Assembly (NCBI GenBank): GCA_024640925.1
Contig: JAHEEB010000181.1
Location: 1 to 7,494 of the forward strand
Source of the DNA: Bacteroidota bacterium
GTDB lineage: Bacteria > Bacteroidota > Bacteroidia > Bacteroidales > UBA10428
DNA length: 7,494 nt
Reading direction: 5' to 3'
The position numbers were made by a program, and so were the translations under genes. Position 1 is the stretch's first letter. Every line of letters starts with the position of its first letter. Below the pieces are notes generated by a model. It saw only the letters and a program-made list of their open reading frames with translations, was not told where the DNA came from and did no database searches. Positions 1-6,674 of this stretch are shown here, piece by piece.

Positions 1-925
1 TTATACCTGAAAGAACAGGGGTATCGTAACCTGGCTTACTAGCACCCATCAGGTTAACGCGGGTGAGATATTCGTTAGAGGAAAGAACACCAATATAGTT
101 TTCTCCCGGAATGTTCATGAAGTTTGGCAATCCGGCACCGCTGCCGACAAAGAAACCTTTGAATCCTTCTTCTTTTAAATCTTCAATATTGGCTATTTTT
201 CCAACAATAAAGTTTTTTACAAATTTAACCCCCATCTGTTTCAGTATGGATATCTCTCTGTCGATAATGCTGTTTGGCAAACGGAATTCGGGAATACCAT
301 AGCGAAGTACACCGCCAAAATCGTGCAGGGCTTCGAAAACGGTTACATCATAACCCATTTTGGCCATATCACCAGCCGCAGATAAACCGGCAGGCCCTGA
401 ACCAATAACAGCTACCTTTATTTTGTTACTTTCTTTAATTTCTGGCACGCATGTTATGCAACTTTCAATTTCGTAATCGGCAGCAAATCTTTCCAAATGT
501 CCGATGGCAACAGCTGGCTTTTTAAGTTTCTCTGTGTAGATACACTTTGATTCGCATTGAACTTCCTGGGGACATACTCTGCCGCATACTGCAGGGAAAG
601 TGTTCGTTTCTTTTAACGTAACTACAGCTTTATGAAAATCTCCAGCTTCAATATATTTTATGAACTTTGGAATATTAATACCAACAGGGCAACCTTCAAT
701 ACAGGTAGGATTAGCACAATCAAGACAGCGCTTTGCTTCTTGTCTGGCTTGTTCCCCGGTAATACCTTTGTTTACTTCTACATTGCCTTTTATTCTCACT
801 GCAGGGTCTTCTTCAGGCATATGTACTCTTTCGAGAGCAGTCCGTTCTTTTGGTTTAAGACTTTCGCGCAAATCGCTGCGCCATTGTGCGTCTCTTCCGT
901 TATTATTTGTATTTTGAGATGTCAT
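1..925 (-). CDS. nfnB: NADPH-dependent glutamate synthase small-subunit family protein, NfnB/NfnL-like (3' end outside window)
   Basis: This is probably the large subunit of NADH-dependent reduced ferredoxin:NADP+ oxidoreductase, a cytosolic flavin-bifurcating enzyme. 308 residues are visible and the frame is still open at position 1; the family is usually about 460-470 residues, so roughly a third is missing. The N-terminal iron-sulfur domain has two cysteine groups, Cys67/70/75/79 (CLDCANPTCIEGCP) and Cys114/118/124/128, as expected for two [4Fe-4S] clusters. A dinucleotide-binding glycine motif, VIGSGPAG, lies at residues 173-180, followed by FGGVLRYGIPEFRLP near 203-217, typical of GltD-type proteins. 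The ATG at 925 was chosen because it follows the nfnA stop by 13 bp and the N-terminus fits the family. Automatic annotation often names this family gltA or gltD. No glutamate synthase large subunit is seen, and the NfnA-like partner directly upstream favours an Nfn role. Family assignment is firm; bifurcation is inferred from the pairing. Confidence 0.86.
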   Translation of the reverse strand, partial: MTSQNTNNNGRDAQWRSDLRESLKPKERTALERVHMPEEDPAVRIKGNVEVNKGITGEQARQEAKRCLDCANPTCIEGCPVGINIPKFIKYIEAGDFHKAVVTLKETNTFPAVCGRVCPQEVQCESKCIYTEKLKKPAVAIGHLERFAADYEIESCITCVPEIKESNKIKVAVIGSGPAGLSAAGDMAKMGYDVTVFEALHDFGGVLRYGIPEFRLPNSIIDREISILKQMGVKFVKNFIVGKIANIEDLKEEGFKGFFVGSGAGLPNFMNIPGENYIGVLSSNEYLTRVNLMGASKPGYDTPVLSGI

Positions 926-938
926 TGCTCTTTCTACC

Positions 939-1766
939 TTATTTCGATGTTCCTGTGTAATTATTCATAGCTTGAATTTCTTCTTCCTTATAACCGTTCA
1001 GACGCATTAAAAGTTCGTCGAAATCTATTTCGTGGGCATGAAATTCCGGCCCATCAACACATACAAATTTGGTTTTTCCTCCAACAGTCACCCGGCAAGC
1101 TCCACACATACCGGTACCATCGACCATAATACTATTCAGACTGGCCAGGGTGGGTATGTTGTACTTTTTAGTAAGCAAACTGGTAAACTTCATCATTATG
1201 GCAGGTCCAATGGTAATGGCTAAATCAATTTTTTCACGATTTATTATTTCTTCCATGCCGTTGGTTACAAGTCCTTTTGTACCATAACTGCCATCATCGG
1301 TCATTATTACTACTTCATCCGACGATTCTTTTATTTCTTTCTCTAATATAATAAGGTCTTTATTGCGTGCAGCAAGTACAGTTAAAACCTTGTTACCCTT
1401 TAGTTTTAAAGCTTGAACAATAGGTAGGAGAGGAGCAATACCAACTCCGCCGCCTGCACAAAGAACAGTACCGAATTTTTCAATATCGGTCGGCTGACCC
1501 AATGGGCCAACTAAATCGGTTATATAATCACCTGCTTCCAGTTTAGCAACCTTATAACTGGTAACTCCAACTGTTTGGATAATAAGTGTGATTGTACCGT
1601 TAGTTGTATCGGCAGAAGAAATAGTAAGTGGAATCCGTTCGCCTTCCTGACCGATCTTGATTATAACAAAATGTCCAGCCTTTCTTTTTTTTGCAATGAG
1701 TGGAGCCTCAATCACTAGTTTCACAACCTTTTCAGATAAAAACTCCTTAGAAACTATCTTGTTCAT
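939..1766 (-). CDS. nfnA: Sulfide/dihydroorotate dehydrogenase-like FAD/NAD-binding subunit, NfnA/NfnS-like
   Basis: This is probably the small subunit of the Nfn ferredoxin:NADP+ oxidoreductase, which binds FAD, NAD(H) and a [2Fe-2S] cluster. The protein has 275 residues, close to the usual family length of about 280. The order is an N-terminal FAD-binding beta barrel (RIPLTIS at 44-50), an NAD-binding Rossmann part (GTVLCAGGGVGIAP, 99-112; GPAIMMK, 187-193), and a C-terminal cluster region with Asp216, Cys221, Cys224 and Cys236 (VDGTGMCGAC ... FVCVDGPEF). In characterised NfnS proteins the [2Fe-2S] cluster is held by three Cys and one Asp, and all four candidate ligands are present. The related PyrK subunit of dihydroorotate dehydrogenase is an alternative, but the NfnB-like gene 13 bp downstream and the absence of pyrD argue for Nfn. 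It is first in its operon, and a good -7 box lies about 36 bp upstream of the ATG. There is no clear Shine-Dalgarno site. Confidence 0.88.
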   Translation of the reverse strand: MNKIVSKEFLSEKVVKLVIEAPLIAKKRKAGHFVIIKIGQEGERIPLTISSADTTNGTITLIIQTVGVTSYKVAKLEAGDYITDLVGPLGQPTDIEKFGTVLCAGGGVGIAPLLPIVQALKLKGNKVLTVLAARNKDLIILEKEIKESSDEVVIMTDDGSYGTKGLVTNGMEEIINREKIDLAITIGPAIMMKFTSLLTKKYNIPTLASLNSIMVDGTGMCGACRVTVGGKTKFVCVDGPEFHAHEIDFDELLMRLNGYKEEEIQAMNNYTGTSK

Positions 1767-1801
1767 CGAATTGAAATGTATATCATAGAAAAATCAGGTG
1801 G

Positions 1802-1809
1802 CAAAGGTA
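1802..1809 (-). promoter_or_regulatory. Candidate Bacteroidota -7 promoter box for nfnAB
   Basis: Read on the minus strand the sequence is TACCTTTG, a full match to the Bacteroidota -7 consensus TAnnTTTG. It would place a transcription start near 1795 and give a leader of about 30 nt before the nfnA ATG. No clear TTTG -33 box sits at the expected distance upstream, so the call rests on the -7 box and its position alone. Confidence 0.5.
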
Positions 1810-1897
1810 AAAATAAATTTATCTTTTTTGAAGGCTTTTTTTAAAACAGTTTCCAATTAGAAACGGGACAAAATGGATGAACCTTTCCAATAATTTG

Positions 1898-1922
1898 TCT
1901 GTAATAGCTTTACTATGACAGA
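1898..1922. promoter_or_regulatory. Dyad (inverted repeat) in the divergent control region, possible operator
   Basis: The left arm TCTGTAATAG at 1898-1907 pairs with the right arm CTATGACAGA at 1913-1922 around a 5-nt centre, with nine paired positions and one A/G mismatch. It lies about 100 bp upstream of the candidate nfnA start and about 140 bp upstream of the candidate potA start. No gene ends nearby, so a terminator role is unlikely. A binding site for a dimeric regulator is an inference; I do not recognise the motif. Confidence 0.35.
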
Positions 1923-1963
1923 TTATATTTTCCATCTTTGAAGGTGGAGCATGCTAAAAATAG

Positions 1964-1997
1964 AAATAGTTAATAAGTAATTGCAAATAGTTAATAA
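1964..1997. repeat. 13-bp direct repeat pair, 21-bp period, upstream of potA
   Basis: AAATAGTTAATAA occurs exactly at 1964-1976 and again at 1985-1997. The period of 21 bp is two turns of B-DNA, so both copies would face the same side of the helix. They lie about 60-100 bp upstream of the candidate potA transcription start, where activator sites are common. An activator role is inference. Chance in AT-rich DNA is possible, but an exact 13-mer twice within 34 bp is notable. Confidence 0.45.
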
Positions 1998-2020
1998 TCC
2001 AACTTCATGCAGGTTATTAA
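1991..2020. repeat. Imperfect inverted repeat overlapping the second direct repeat
   Basis: TTAATAATCC (1991-2000) and GGTTATTAA (2012-2020) are complementary apart from one unpaired T. The dyad overlaps the second copy of the direct repeat, so TTAATAA occurs three times here: at 1970-1976, at 1991-1997, and inverted at 2014-2020. It lies just upstream of the candidate potA promoter and may be part of the same regulator-binding cluster. Confidence 0.3.
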
Positions 2021-2047
2021 ATTCATCGCCAATTTTGCACGATTATT

Positions 2048-2055
2048 TATCTTTG
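2048..2055 (+). promoter_or_regulatory. Candidate Bacteroidota -7 promoter box for potABCD
   Basis: TATCTTTG matches the TAnnTTTG consensus in full. Transcription would start near 2062, giving a leader of about 40 nt before the potA ATG at 2103. A TTTG at 2034-2037 is only about 10 bp upstream, too close to be a standard -33 box, and no better one is seen, so the promoter may rely on an activator. The leader is A-rich with no Shine-Dalgarno site, as is usual in this phylum. Confidence 0.5.
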
Positions 2056-2102
2056 GCCTCAATTTAAAAAGCTGAAGAAAATATAAACATTCAAATAAAT
2101 CC

Positions 2103-3485
2103 ATGCAAAAGTCTGAAAATATTATCGAAATTGAACACATATCACATTCTTTTGGTGATAAGACAGTTCTTGACGATATTAATCTTACCATAGGCAAAGG
2201 GGAATTTGTTACAATTCTTGGACCATCGGGTTGCGGAAAAACGACTTTGATGCGCTTGATTGCCGGATTTCTAAAAGCTTCTGAAGGGAAAATATATATT
2301 GCCGGGTCCGATATGACAAAAACACCGCCGCATCGACGACCGGTGAATACTGTATTTCAAAAATATGCACTTTTCCCGCATCTGAATGTTTTTAACAATA
2401 TAGCTTTCGGCCTTAACCTGAAAAAACTCCCTTCCACAGAAATTAAAAAGAAGGTAATGCAGGTGCTGAAAATTGTTACCATGACCGATTATGAGGAACG
2501 AGATGTGGATTCTCTATCAGGCGGACAACAACAACGTGTAGCCATTGCACGGGCAATTGTAAACGAACCTGAGGTTTTGCTTCTGGATGAACCCCTTGCT
2601 GCTCTTGATTTGAAGATGCGCAAGGATATGCAAATGGAGATAAAAGCCATGCATAAAAAGCTGGGGATAACCTTTATGTATGTTACCCATGATCAGGAAG
2701 AGGCTCTTACTTTAAGCGATACAATTGTGGTAATGAGCGAAGGGAAAATTCAACAAATTGGAACGCCTACCGAAATTTATAACGAACCAATCAATTCATT
2801 TGTGGCCGATTTTATTGGAGAGAGTAATATATTAAATGGTACAATGATTGATGATAACCTGGTTGAGTTTATTGGTCATAAATTCGAATGTGTCGATAAA
2901 GGGTTTGGAAAGAATGTGCCAGTTGATGTGGTATTGCGCCCGGAAGACATTTATATTTTTGAAATGTCTGATGCAGCTAAGTTTAGCGGACAGGTTACTT
3001 CAAGTATATTTAAAGGGGTGCATTATGAGATGATGGTTACCACTCCCGAAGGTTTTGAAATCATGATTCAGGATTATCACCACTTTGATGTAGGCAAAAC
3101 GGTTGGACTCCGCATAAAACCTGCCGATATTCACGTAATGAAAAAGGAAAGGCTTTGCAATACATTCGAAGGAACAATTGTAGATAAATCGCACATCCGT
3201 TTTCTTGGCCATACTTTTAAGTGTCCTACTGCCTCTCAGTTTGCTCATGGAAGTAAGGTGAATGTGAATGTTGACTTCAGAGATGTTATTCTTCAGGATA
3301 ACGAAGAAGACGGAATGTTACCTGGTATTGTGAGTTTTATTCTTTATAAAGGAGATCACTATCACCTCACTGTTCTAACAGAAGAAGATGAAAACATTTT
3401 TATCGATACAAATGATATTTGGGACGATGGTGATCGGATTGGAATTACAATTTCTCCCGAAGCCATTAAAATTATAAATCTTTAA
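2103..3485 (+). CDS. potA: Spermidine/putrescine ABC importer ATP-binding protein PotA, with duplicated C-terminal domain
   Basis: This is the cytosolic ATPase that powers polyamine uptake through PotB and PotC. All ABC motifs are intact: Walker [10 protein letters not shown] at 40-48, Q-loop Gln86, signature LSGGQ at 138-142, Walker B VLLLDE at 158-163, D-loop ALD at 167-169, and switch His196. [17 protein letters not shown] at 226-242 is the classic junction to the TOBE-type regulatory region of this family. At 460 residues it is longer than E. coli PotA (378), because the C-terminal domain appears twice, at about 244-348 and 355-460. Paired landmarks are [16 protein letters not shown] and [22 protein letters not shown]. 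It is first in the operon, with potB starting 12 bp after its stop. The substrate class (polyamines rather than, say, iron) rests on PotA-type sequence together with the PotB, PotC and PotD neighbours. Confidence 0.93.
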   Translation: MQKSENIIEIEHISHSFGDKTVLDDINLTIGKGEFVTILGPSGCGKTTLMRLIAGFLKASEGKIYIAGSDMTKTPPHRRPVNTVFQKYALFPHLNVFNNIAFGLNLKKLPSTEIKKKVMQVLKIVTMTDYEERDVDSLSGGQQQRVAIARAIVNEPEVLLLDEPLAALDLKMRKDMQMEIKAMHKKLGITFMYVTHDQEEALTLSDTIVVMSEGKIQQIGTPTEIYNEPINSFVADFIGESNILNGTMIDDNLVEFIGHKFECVDKGFGKNVPVDVVLRPEDIYIFEMSDAAKFSGQVTSSIFKGVHYEMMVTTPEGFEIMIQDYHHFDVGKTVGLRIKPADIHVMKKERLCNTFEGTIVDKSHIRFLGHTFKCPTASQFAHGSKVNVNVDFRDVILQDNEEDGMLPGIVSFILYKGDHYHLTVLTEEDENIFIDTNDIWDDGDRIGITISPEAIKIINL

Positions 3486-3497
3486 ACCCGGATAAAC

Positions 3498-4298
3498 GTG
3501 CGAAAGAATATTTCATCATTTATTGGGCGAAGAAGGAACTGGTCGATACCCTATGCATTCTTTCTGGTTTTTTTCGTCCTTATTCCGCTCGGGTTGATCG
3601 TATATTATGGATTTACTGATAACGAGGGCGATTTTTCATTTACCAATTTCCGTAAGTTCTGGATGCAGCCTGAGGCAATGAATACCTTTATCTTCTCAAT
3701 AGGAATAGCCCTGATAACAACTTTTTTATGCTTGCTTCTGGGCTATCCGGCAGCATACATAATGAGTCGTATGAATATGCGGGGAGCAAAAATATTGGTG
3801 ATGCTGTTTATACTCCCTATGTGGGTAAATTTTCTGATTCGAACATTGGCCACAGTAGCACTTTTCGATTTTCTGAGTTTACCTCTTGGTGAGGGATCGC
3901 TGCTGTTTGGCATGGTTTATAATTTTCTGCCCTTTATGATTTATCCGATCTATAATGTTCTGCAAAAAACCGATCATAGTTTAATCGAAGCGGCACAGGA
4001 TCTTGGAGCAAATCCACGCCAGGTTTTTTTCAAAACCATTATGCCTCTTTCTGCTCCCGGAATCTATAGTGGTATTATGATGGTATTTATGCCTGTAATA
4101 TCAACCTTTGCTATTGCAGAACTTTTAACTATTAATAATATCAAACTTTTCGGTACTACTCTTCAGGAGAATATATACAATGGAATGTGGAATTATGGGG
4201 CAGCTTTGTCGCTTGTTATGTTACTGCTCATTGGTGTAACATCGCTGCTAAATAATGAAGGAAACGCAAAAGCTGCTGAGGAAGGAGGTTTGATATGA
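3498..4298 (+). CDS. potB: Polyamine ABC importer permease PotB
   Basis: One of the two inner-membrane permease subunits of the importer. Of 266 residues, about six segments are hydrophobic (roughly 17-38, 63-89, 98-121, 133-155, 186-213, 235-253), matching the family. The cytoplasmic EAA loop that docks on the ATPase is at 164-183 (EAAQDLGANPRQ ... MPLSAPG). MLFILPMWVNFLIRT at 102-116 is typical of PotB. GTG at 3498 is the most plausible start: potA's TAA lies five codons upstream in the same frame, and the first in-frame ATG is at residue 56, which would remove the first membrane segment. It overlaps potC by 4 bp (ATGA), implying coupled translation. The C-terminus is hydrophilic (GNAKAAEEGGLI). 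E. coli PotB is of similar length. Confidence 0.92.
   Translation: MRKNISSFIGRRRNWSIPYAFFLVFFVLIPLGLIVYYGFTDNEGDFSFTNFRKFWMQPEAMNTFIFSIGIALITTFLCLLLGYPAAYIMSRMNMRGAKILVMLFILPMWVNFLIRTLATVALFDFLSLPLGEGSLLFGMVYNFLPFMIYPIYNVLQKTDHSLIEAAQDLGANPRQVFFKTIMPLSAPGIYSGIMMVFMPVISTFAIAELLTINNIKLFGTTLQENIYNGMWNYGAALSLVMLLLIGVTSLLNNEGNAKAAEEGGLI
4282..4289 (+). promoter_or_regulatory. Strong Shine-Dalgarno site for potC inside the potB 3' end
   Basis: AAGGAGGT lies 5 nt before the potC ATG at 4295 and is part of the last potB codons (Glu-Gly-Gly). It is the only near-perfect Shine-Dalgarno sequence in the window; the other starts have weak or no such sites. Together with the ATGA overlap it supports the potC start and coupled re-initiation, though the match could be a by-product of the coding sequence. 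Confidence 0.5.
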
Positions 4299-5083
4299 CA
4301 AAGAAATTTTTAGCCTCATCCTATTTGGGTTTATTACTAGTAATACTATATGCACCCATATTAATTATTGTTATTTTCTCATTTACCGAAGCAAAAGTAC
4401 TTGGCAACTGGACCGGATTTTCAATGAAATTATATACTTCCTTATTTCAGGGTGGAATACACCACTCTCTTACAAGTGCGCTTTGGAACACTCTTATAAT
4501 CGGGTTGGTTGCAGCTTCGGTCTCTACTATTTTAGGAACAATGGCCGCTATTGGTATTTATAATTTGCAACCCCGGCCAAGAAAAGCAATACAATTGGTT
4601 AATTCGATACCTATTCTTAACCCCGATATTATAACTGCTATTTCTCTTTTTCTGCTGTTTGTTAGTTTGGGAATTTCTCAGGGATATACTACAGTTATTC
4701 TGGCCCACATTACTTTCTGTACGCCTTATGTGGTTCTTAGCGTGTTGCCTCGCTTACGCAGAATGAACGAAAATCTGTATGAGGCAGCACTTGACTTAGG
4801 AGCTACACCATTTCTTGCACTTCGCAAAATAATGCTTCCGGAATTAAAACCTGGTATGATAAGTGGTTTTATATTAGCCTTCACCCTCTCAATTGACGAT
4901 TTTGTTGTTACTCTTTTTACAATTGGGAATGAGGGGCTGGAAACTCTTTCTACATATATTTATGCCGATGCACGAAAAGGAGGTCTTACTCCCGAGTTGC
5001 GTCCCCTTTCTGCTATCATTTTTATCACAGTACTTGTTCTTCTGCTGGTTATTAACCAGCGGGCAGCAAAAAAGAAATTATAA
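4295..5083 (+). CDS. potC: Polyamine ABC importer permease PotC
   Basis: The second inner-membrane permease subunit, partner of PotB. It has 262 residues and about six membrane segments (roughly 8-30, 62-86, 106-128, 133-153, 186-212, 238-255). The EAA loop is at 163-183 (EAALDLGATP ... KIMLPELKPG). Two PotC hallmarks are present: NPDIITAISLFLLF at 109-122 and LSIDDFVVT at 198-206. The ATG overlaps the potB stop and follows a strong Shine-Dalgarno site, so the start is secure. The TAA is followed after a single base by the potD ATG. Length and motifs match E. coli PotC (264 residues). Nothing is missing or truncated. Confidence 0.93.
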   Translation: MTKKFLASSYLGLLLVILYAPILIIVIFSFTEAKVLGNWTGFSMKLYTSLFQGGIHHSLTSALWNTLIIGLVAASVSTILGTMAAIGIYNLQPRPRKAIQLVNSIPILNPDIITAISLFLLFVSLGISQGYTTVILAHITFCTPYVVLSVLPRLRRMNENLYEAALDLGATPFLALRKIMLPELKPGMISGFILAFTLSIDDFVVTLFTIGNEGLETLSTYIYADARKGGLTPELRPLSAIIFITVLVLLLVINQRAAKKKL

Positions 5084-5084
5084 G

Positions 5085-6434
5085 ATGAATAGTTTTAAAC
5101 AAACCTGTGTGCGGATACTATTTCTTCTGACACTATTTATAATCCCGGTTTTTTTCAGTTGCAGCGATAGTGATAAAGCCCGTAGCGAAATTCTGAAAAT
5201 ATACAACTGGGCCGATTATATCGACGAAGATTTACTAACGGAATTTCCCAAGTGGTACAAGGAACAAACAGGCGAGGATGTTCATATTGTATATCAGGTA
5301 TTTGATATGACCGAGGTGATGTATACCAAAATTGCACTCGGAAAAGAAGATTTCGATTTGGTCTGTCCAACCCAGGCAATTATAGAGCGAATGCTTAAAA
5401 ATGATATGTTGTTGCCCTATAGTCGTAATTTAGGAACTACAGAGAATTATTTTGGGAACATATCTCCATTTATTCGTGAAAGGCTTGATGCCTTCAGTTT
5501 GCCGGGAATAAACGCAGAAGATTACGTAATTCCATACATGTGGGGAACATCCGGAATTCTTTTCAATACAGCTTTGATTTCCAGGGAAGAGGTAAGCTCC
5601 TGGGGTTGTCTCTGGAACCCTAAGAACAAAGGGAAGATATTGATGAAAGACAGTTACTGGGATGCTTATAATGTTGCAGCTATTTATGGTTTTTACAATC
5701 AGATTAAATCAGGTAAACGCTCGATATTTCATGTCGCAAATGATCATACCCTGGAAGATATTGCTATGGTTGAGAAGCAGCTGAAAAATTTGAAGCCTAA
5801 CCTGGCTGGCTGGGAGGCAGACTTTGGAAAAGAAATGATGACCAAAGGTGAGATTTGGCTTAGTTATGCATGGAGCGGAGATGCTGTGTGGGCTATTGAT
5901 GAAGCTTCTACAGTTAATGTAACCCTTGATTATGTTGTACCTAAAGAAGGTAGCAATATCTGGTTTGATGGCTGGGTAATTCCAAAGTATGCCAGAAATG
6001 TAAAAGCTGCCAGTTATTTTCTTGATTTTTTATGTCAGTCTGAAGTTGCTCTCCGGAATATGGATATTAGTGGATATTCGAGTGCTGTTGCTACACCGGA
6101 GATTAGAGATGCTGGAATAGATTCATCATTAACAGAAACTGTTAATCTTAGCTATTTCTTTGGACCAGGGAATGATAGTCTGTTTATTAACCCAATTCAA
6201 TATCCCGATAGCAGTATTGTGAACAGGTGTGCAATTATTAACGATTTTCTCGATAAAAACGATGTCGTACTCGAAATGTGGAGCCGTGCCAAGGGTGATA
6301 GTCTGAACAAGCCCATGGCTATTATGATTCTGGCAGTTTTCTTTTTTCTGGCAGTCTGGTTAATTTATCGTAAGGTTAAGAGAATCAAAAGCAACCGAAG
6401 GAGACTGGGGAAGAAAAATAATACAAATAAATAG
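5085..6434 (+). CDS. potD: Polyamine-binding lipoprotein PotD with an extra C-terminal membrane helix
   Basis: The extracytoplasmic binding protein that delivers polyamine to PotBC. It has 449 residues against 348 in E. coli PotD. A lipoprotein signal fills residues 1-26: Lys5/Arg10, a hydrophobic core, then FFSC with the putative lipidated Cys26. The mature part starts with the family motif LKIYNWADYI (37-46). FDLVCP (90-95), YAWSGDA (261-267) and IWFDGWVIP (292-300) align with PotD pocket regions; Trp42, Tyr45, Trp263, Trp293 and Asp295 correspond to aromatic and acidic pocket residues of E. coli PotD by eye alignment. Unusually, residues 410-428 form a hydrophobic helix followed by a tail rich in Lys and Arg (429-449), predicted to sit in the inner membrane with the tail in the cytosol. 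ATG 5085 was preferred over upstream in-frame starts because it begins the signal peptide one base after potC. Whether it binds spermidine, putrescine or another cation cannot be told. Confidence 0.9.
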   Translation: MNSFKQTCVRILFLLTLFIIPVFFSCSDSDKARSEILKIYNWADYIDEDLLTEFPKWYKEQTGEDVHIVYQVFDMTEVMYTKIALGKEDFDLVCPTQAIIERMLKNDMLLPYSRNLGTTENYFGNISPFIRERLDAFSLPGINAEDYVIPYMWGTSGILFNTALISREEVSSWGCLWNPKNKGKILMKDSYWDAYNVAAIYGFYNQIKSGKRSIFHVANDHTLEDIAMVEKQLKNLKPNLAGWEADFGKEMMTKGEIWLSYAWSGDAVWAIDEASTVNVTLDYVVPKEGSNIWFDGWVIPKYARNVKAASYFLDFLCQSEVALRNMDISGYSSAVATPEIRDAGIDSSLTETVNLSYFFGPGNDSLFINPIQYPDSSIVNRCAIINDFLDKNDVVLEMWSRAKGDSLNKPMAIMILAVFFFLAVWLIYRKVKRIKSNRRRLGKKNNTNK

Positions 6435-6590
6435 TTAGCTATTAGCAATTACCTCAATAGAACAACAAACTTTAAGAATTACAAATTACAAAAAGAGTTT
6501 AACAGGATAGATAAGTAGACTGGAATATTCTGATATTTTGTTTGAAGAACGAACAGAAACCCAATTTTTTCGATGATATAATCGATATGA

Positions 6591-6632
6591 ATTACCAGGG
6601 AATGTTAAGAATTTGTGACATCCCCTGGTAAT
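6591..6632. terminator. Strong hairpin in the convergent intergenic region, probable (bidirectional) terminator
   Basis: ATTACCAGGG at 6591-6600 and CCCTGGTAAT at 6623-6632 are perfect complements. After one A/C mismatch the pairing continues inward (6602-6607 with 6616-6621, including one G-T pair), leaving an 8-nt loop. The hairpin lies 157 bp after the potD stop and 42 bp after the stop of the opposing gene, where a shared terminator is expected. Neither strand has a long T tract after the stem, so it may instead protect mRNA 3' ends. The rest of 6435-6674 is AT-rich and I see no gene in it. Confidence 0.6.
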
Positions 6633-6674
6633 AATTTAAGAAGCATGTGAGCTTATCAGGACCTGCATTGTCCT

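Larger units (their letters stand above)
1767..2102. other. Divergent intergenic control region between nfnAB and potABCD
   Basis: This AT-rich stretch of 336 bp separates two divergently transcribed operons. I see no convincing coding sequence: the one open frame overlapping it on the minus strand runs into potA antisense and has no recognisable protein features. It does hold a candidate promoter for each side, a dyad at 1898-1922, a 13-bp direct repeat at 1964-1976 and 1985-1997, and a second dyad at 1991-2020. I do not recognise a riboswitch or tRNA. Confidence 0.7.

Noticed and set aside
632..970. Plus-strand open frame of 112 codons
   Set aside because: It is antisense to the N-terminal iron-sulfur region of nfnB, which has clear family motifs; the antisense protein has no recognisable features.
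1991..2197. Minus-strand open frame of 68 codons in the control region
   Set aside because: It overlaps potA antisense by about 95 bp and covers the candidate promoter and repeats; there is no recognisable domain or initiation signal.
3483..3497. Possible potA-potB fusion by stop readthrough, since both genes share a frame
   Set aside because: The TAA is a normal stop with only four codons before the potB GTG; PotA ends at a natural family C-terminus and nothing suggests programmed readthrough.
4893..5084. An extended potD reading frame starting at 4893, inside potC
   Set aside because: The extra 64 residues overlap the well-supported potC frame, and the ATG at 5085 directly precedes a lipoprotein signal peptide, so the upstream part is an out-of-frame shadow.
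6658..6674. Small hairpin AGGAC/GTCCT followed by a T-rich stretch on the plus strand
   Set aside because: The stem is only 5 bp with a 7-nt loop, and the T-rich part is the end of the opposing coding sequence; too weak to call a terminator.
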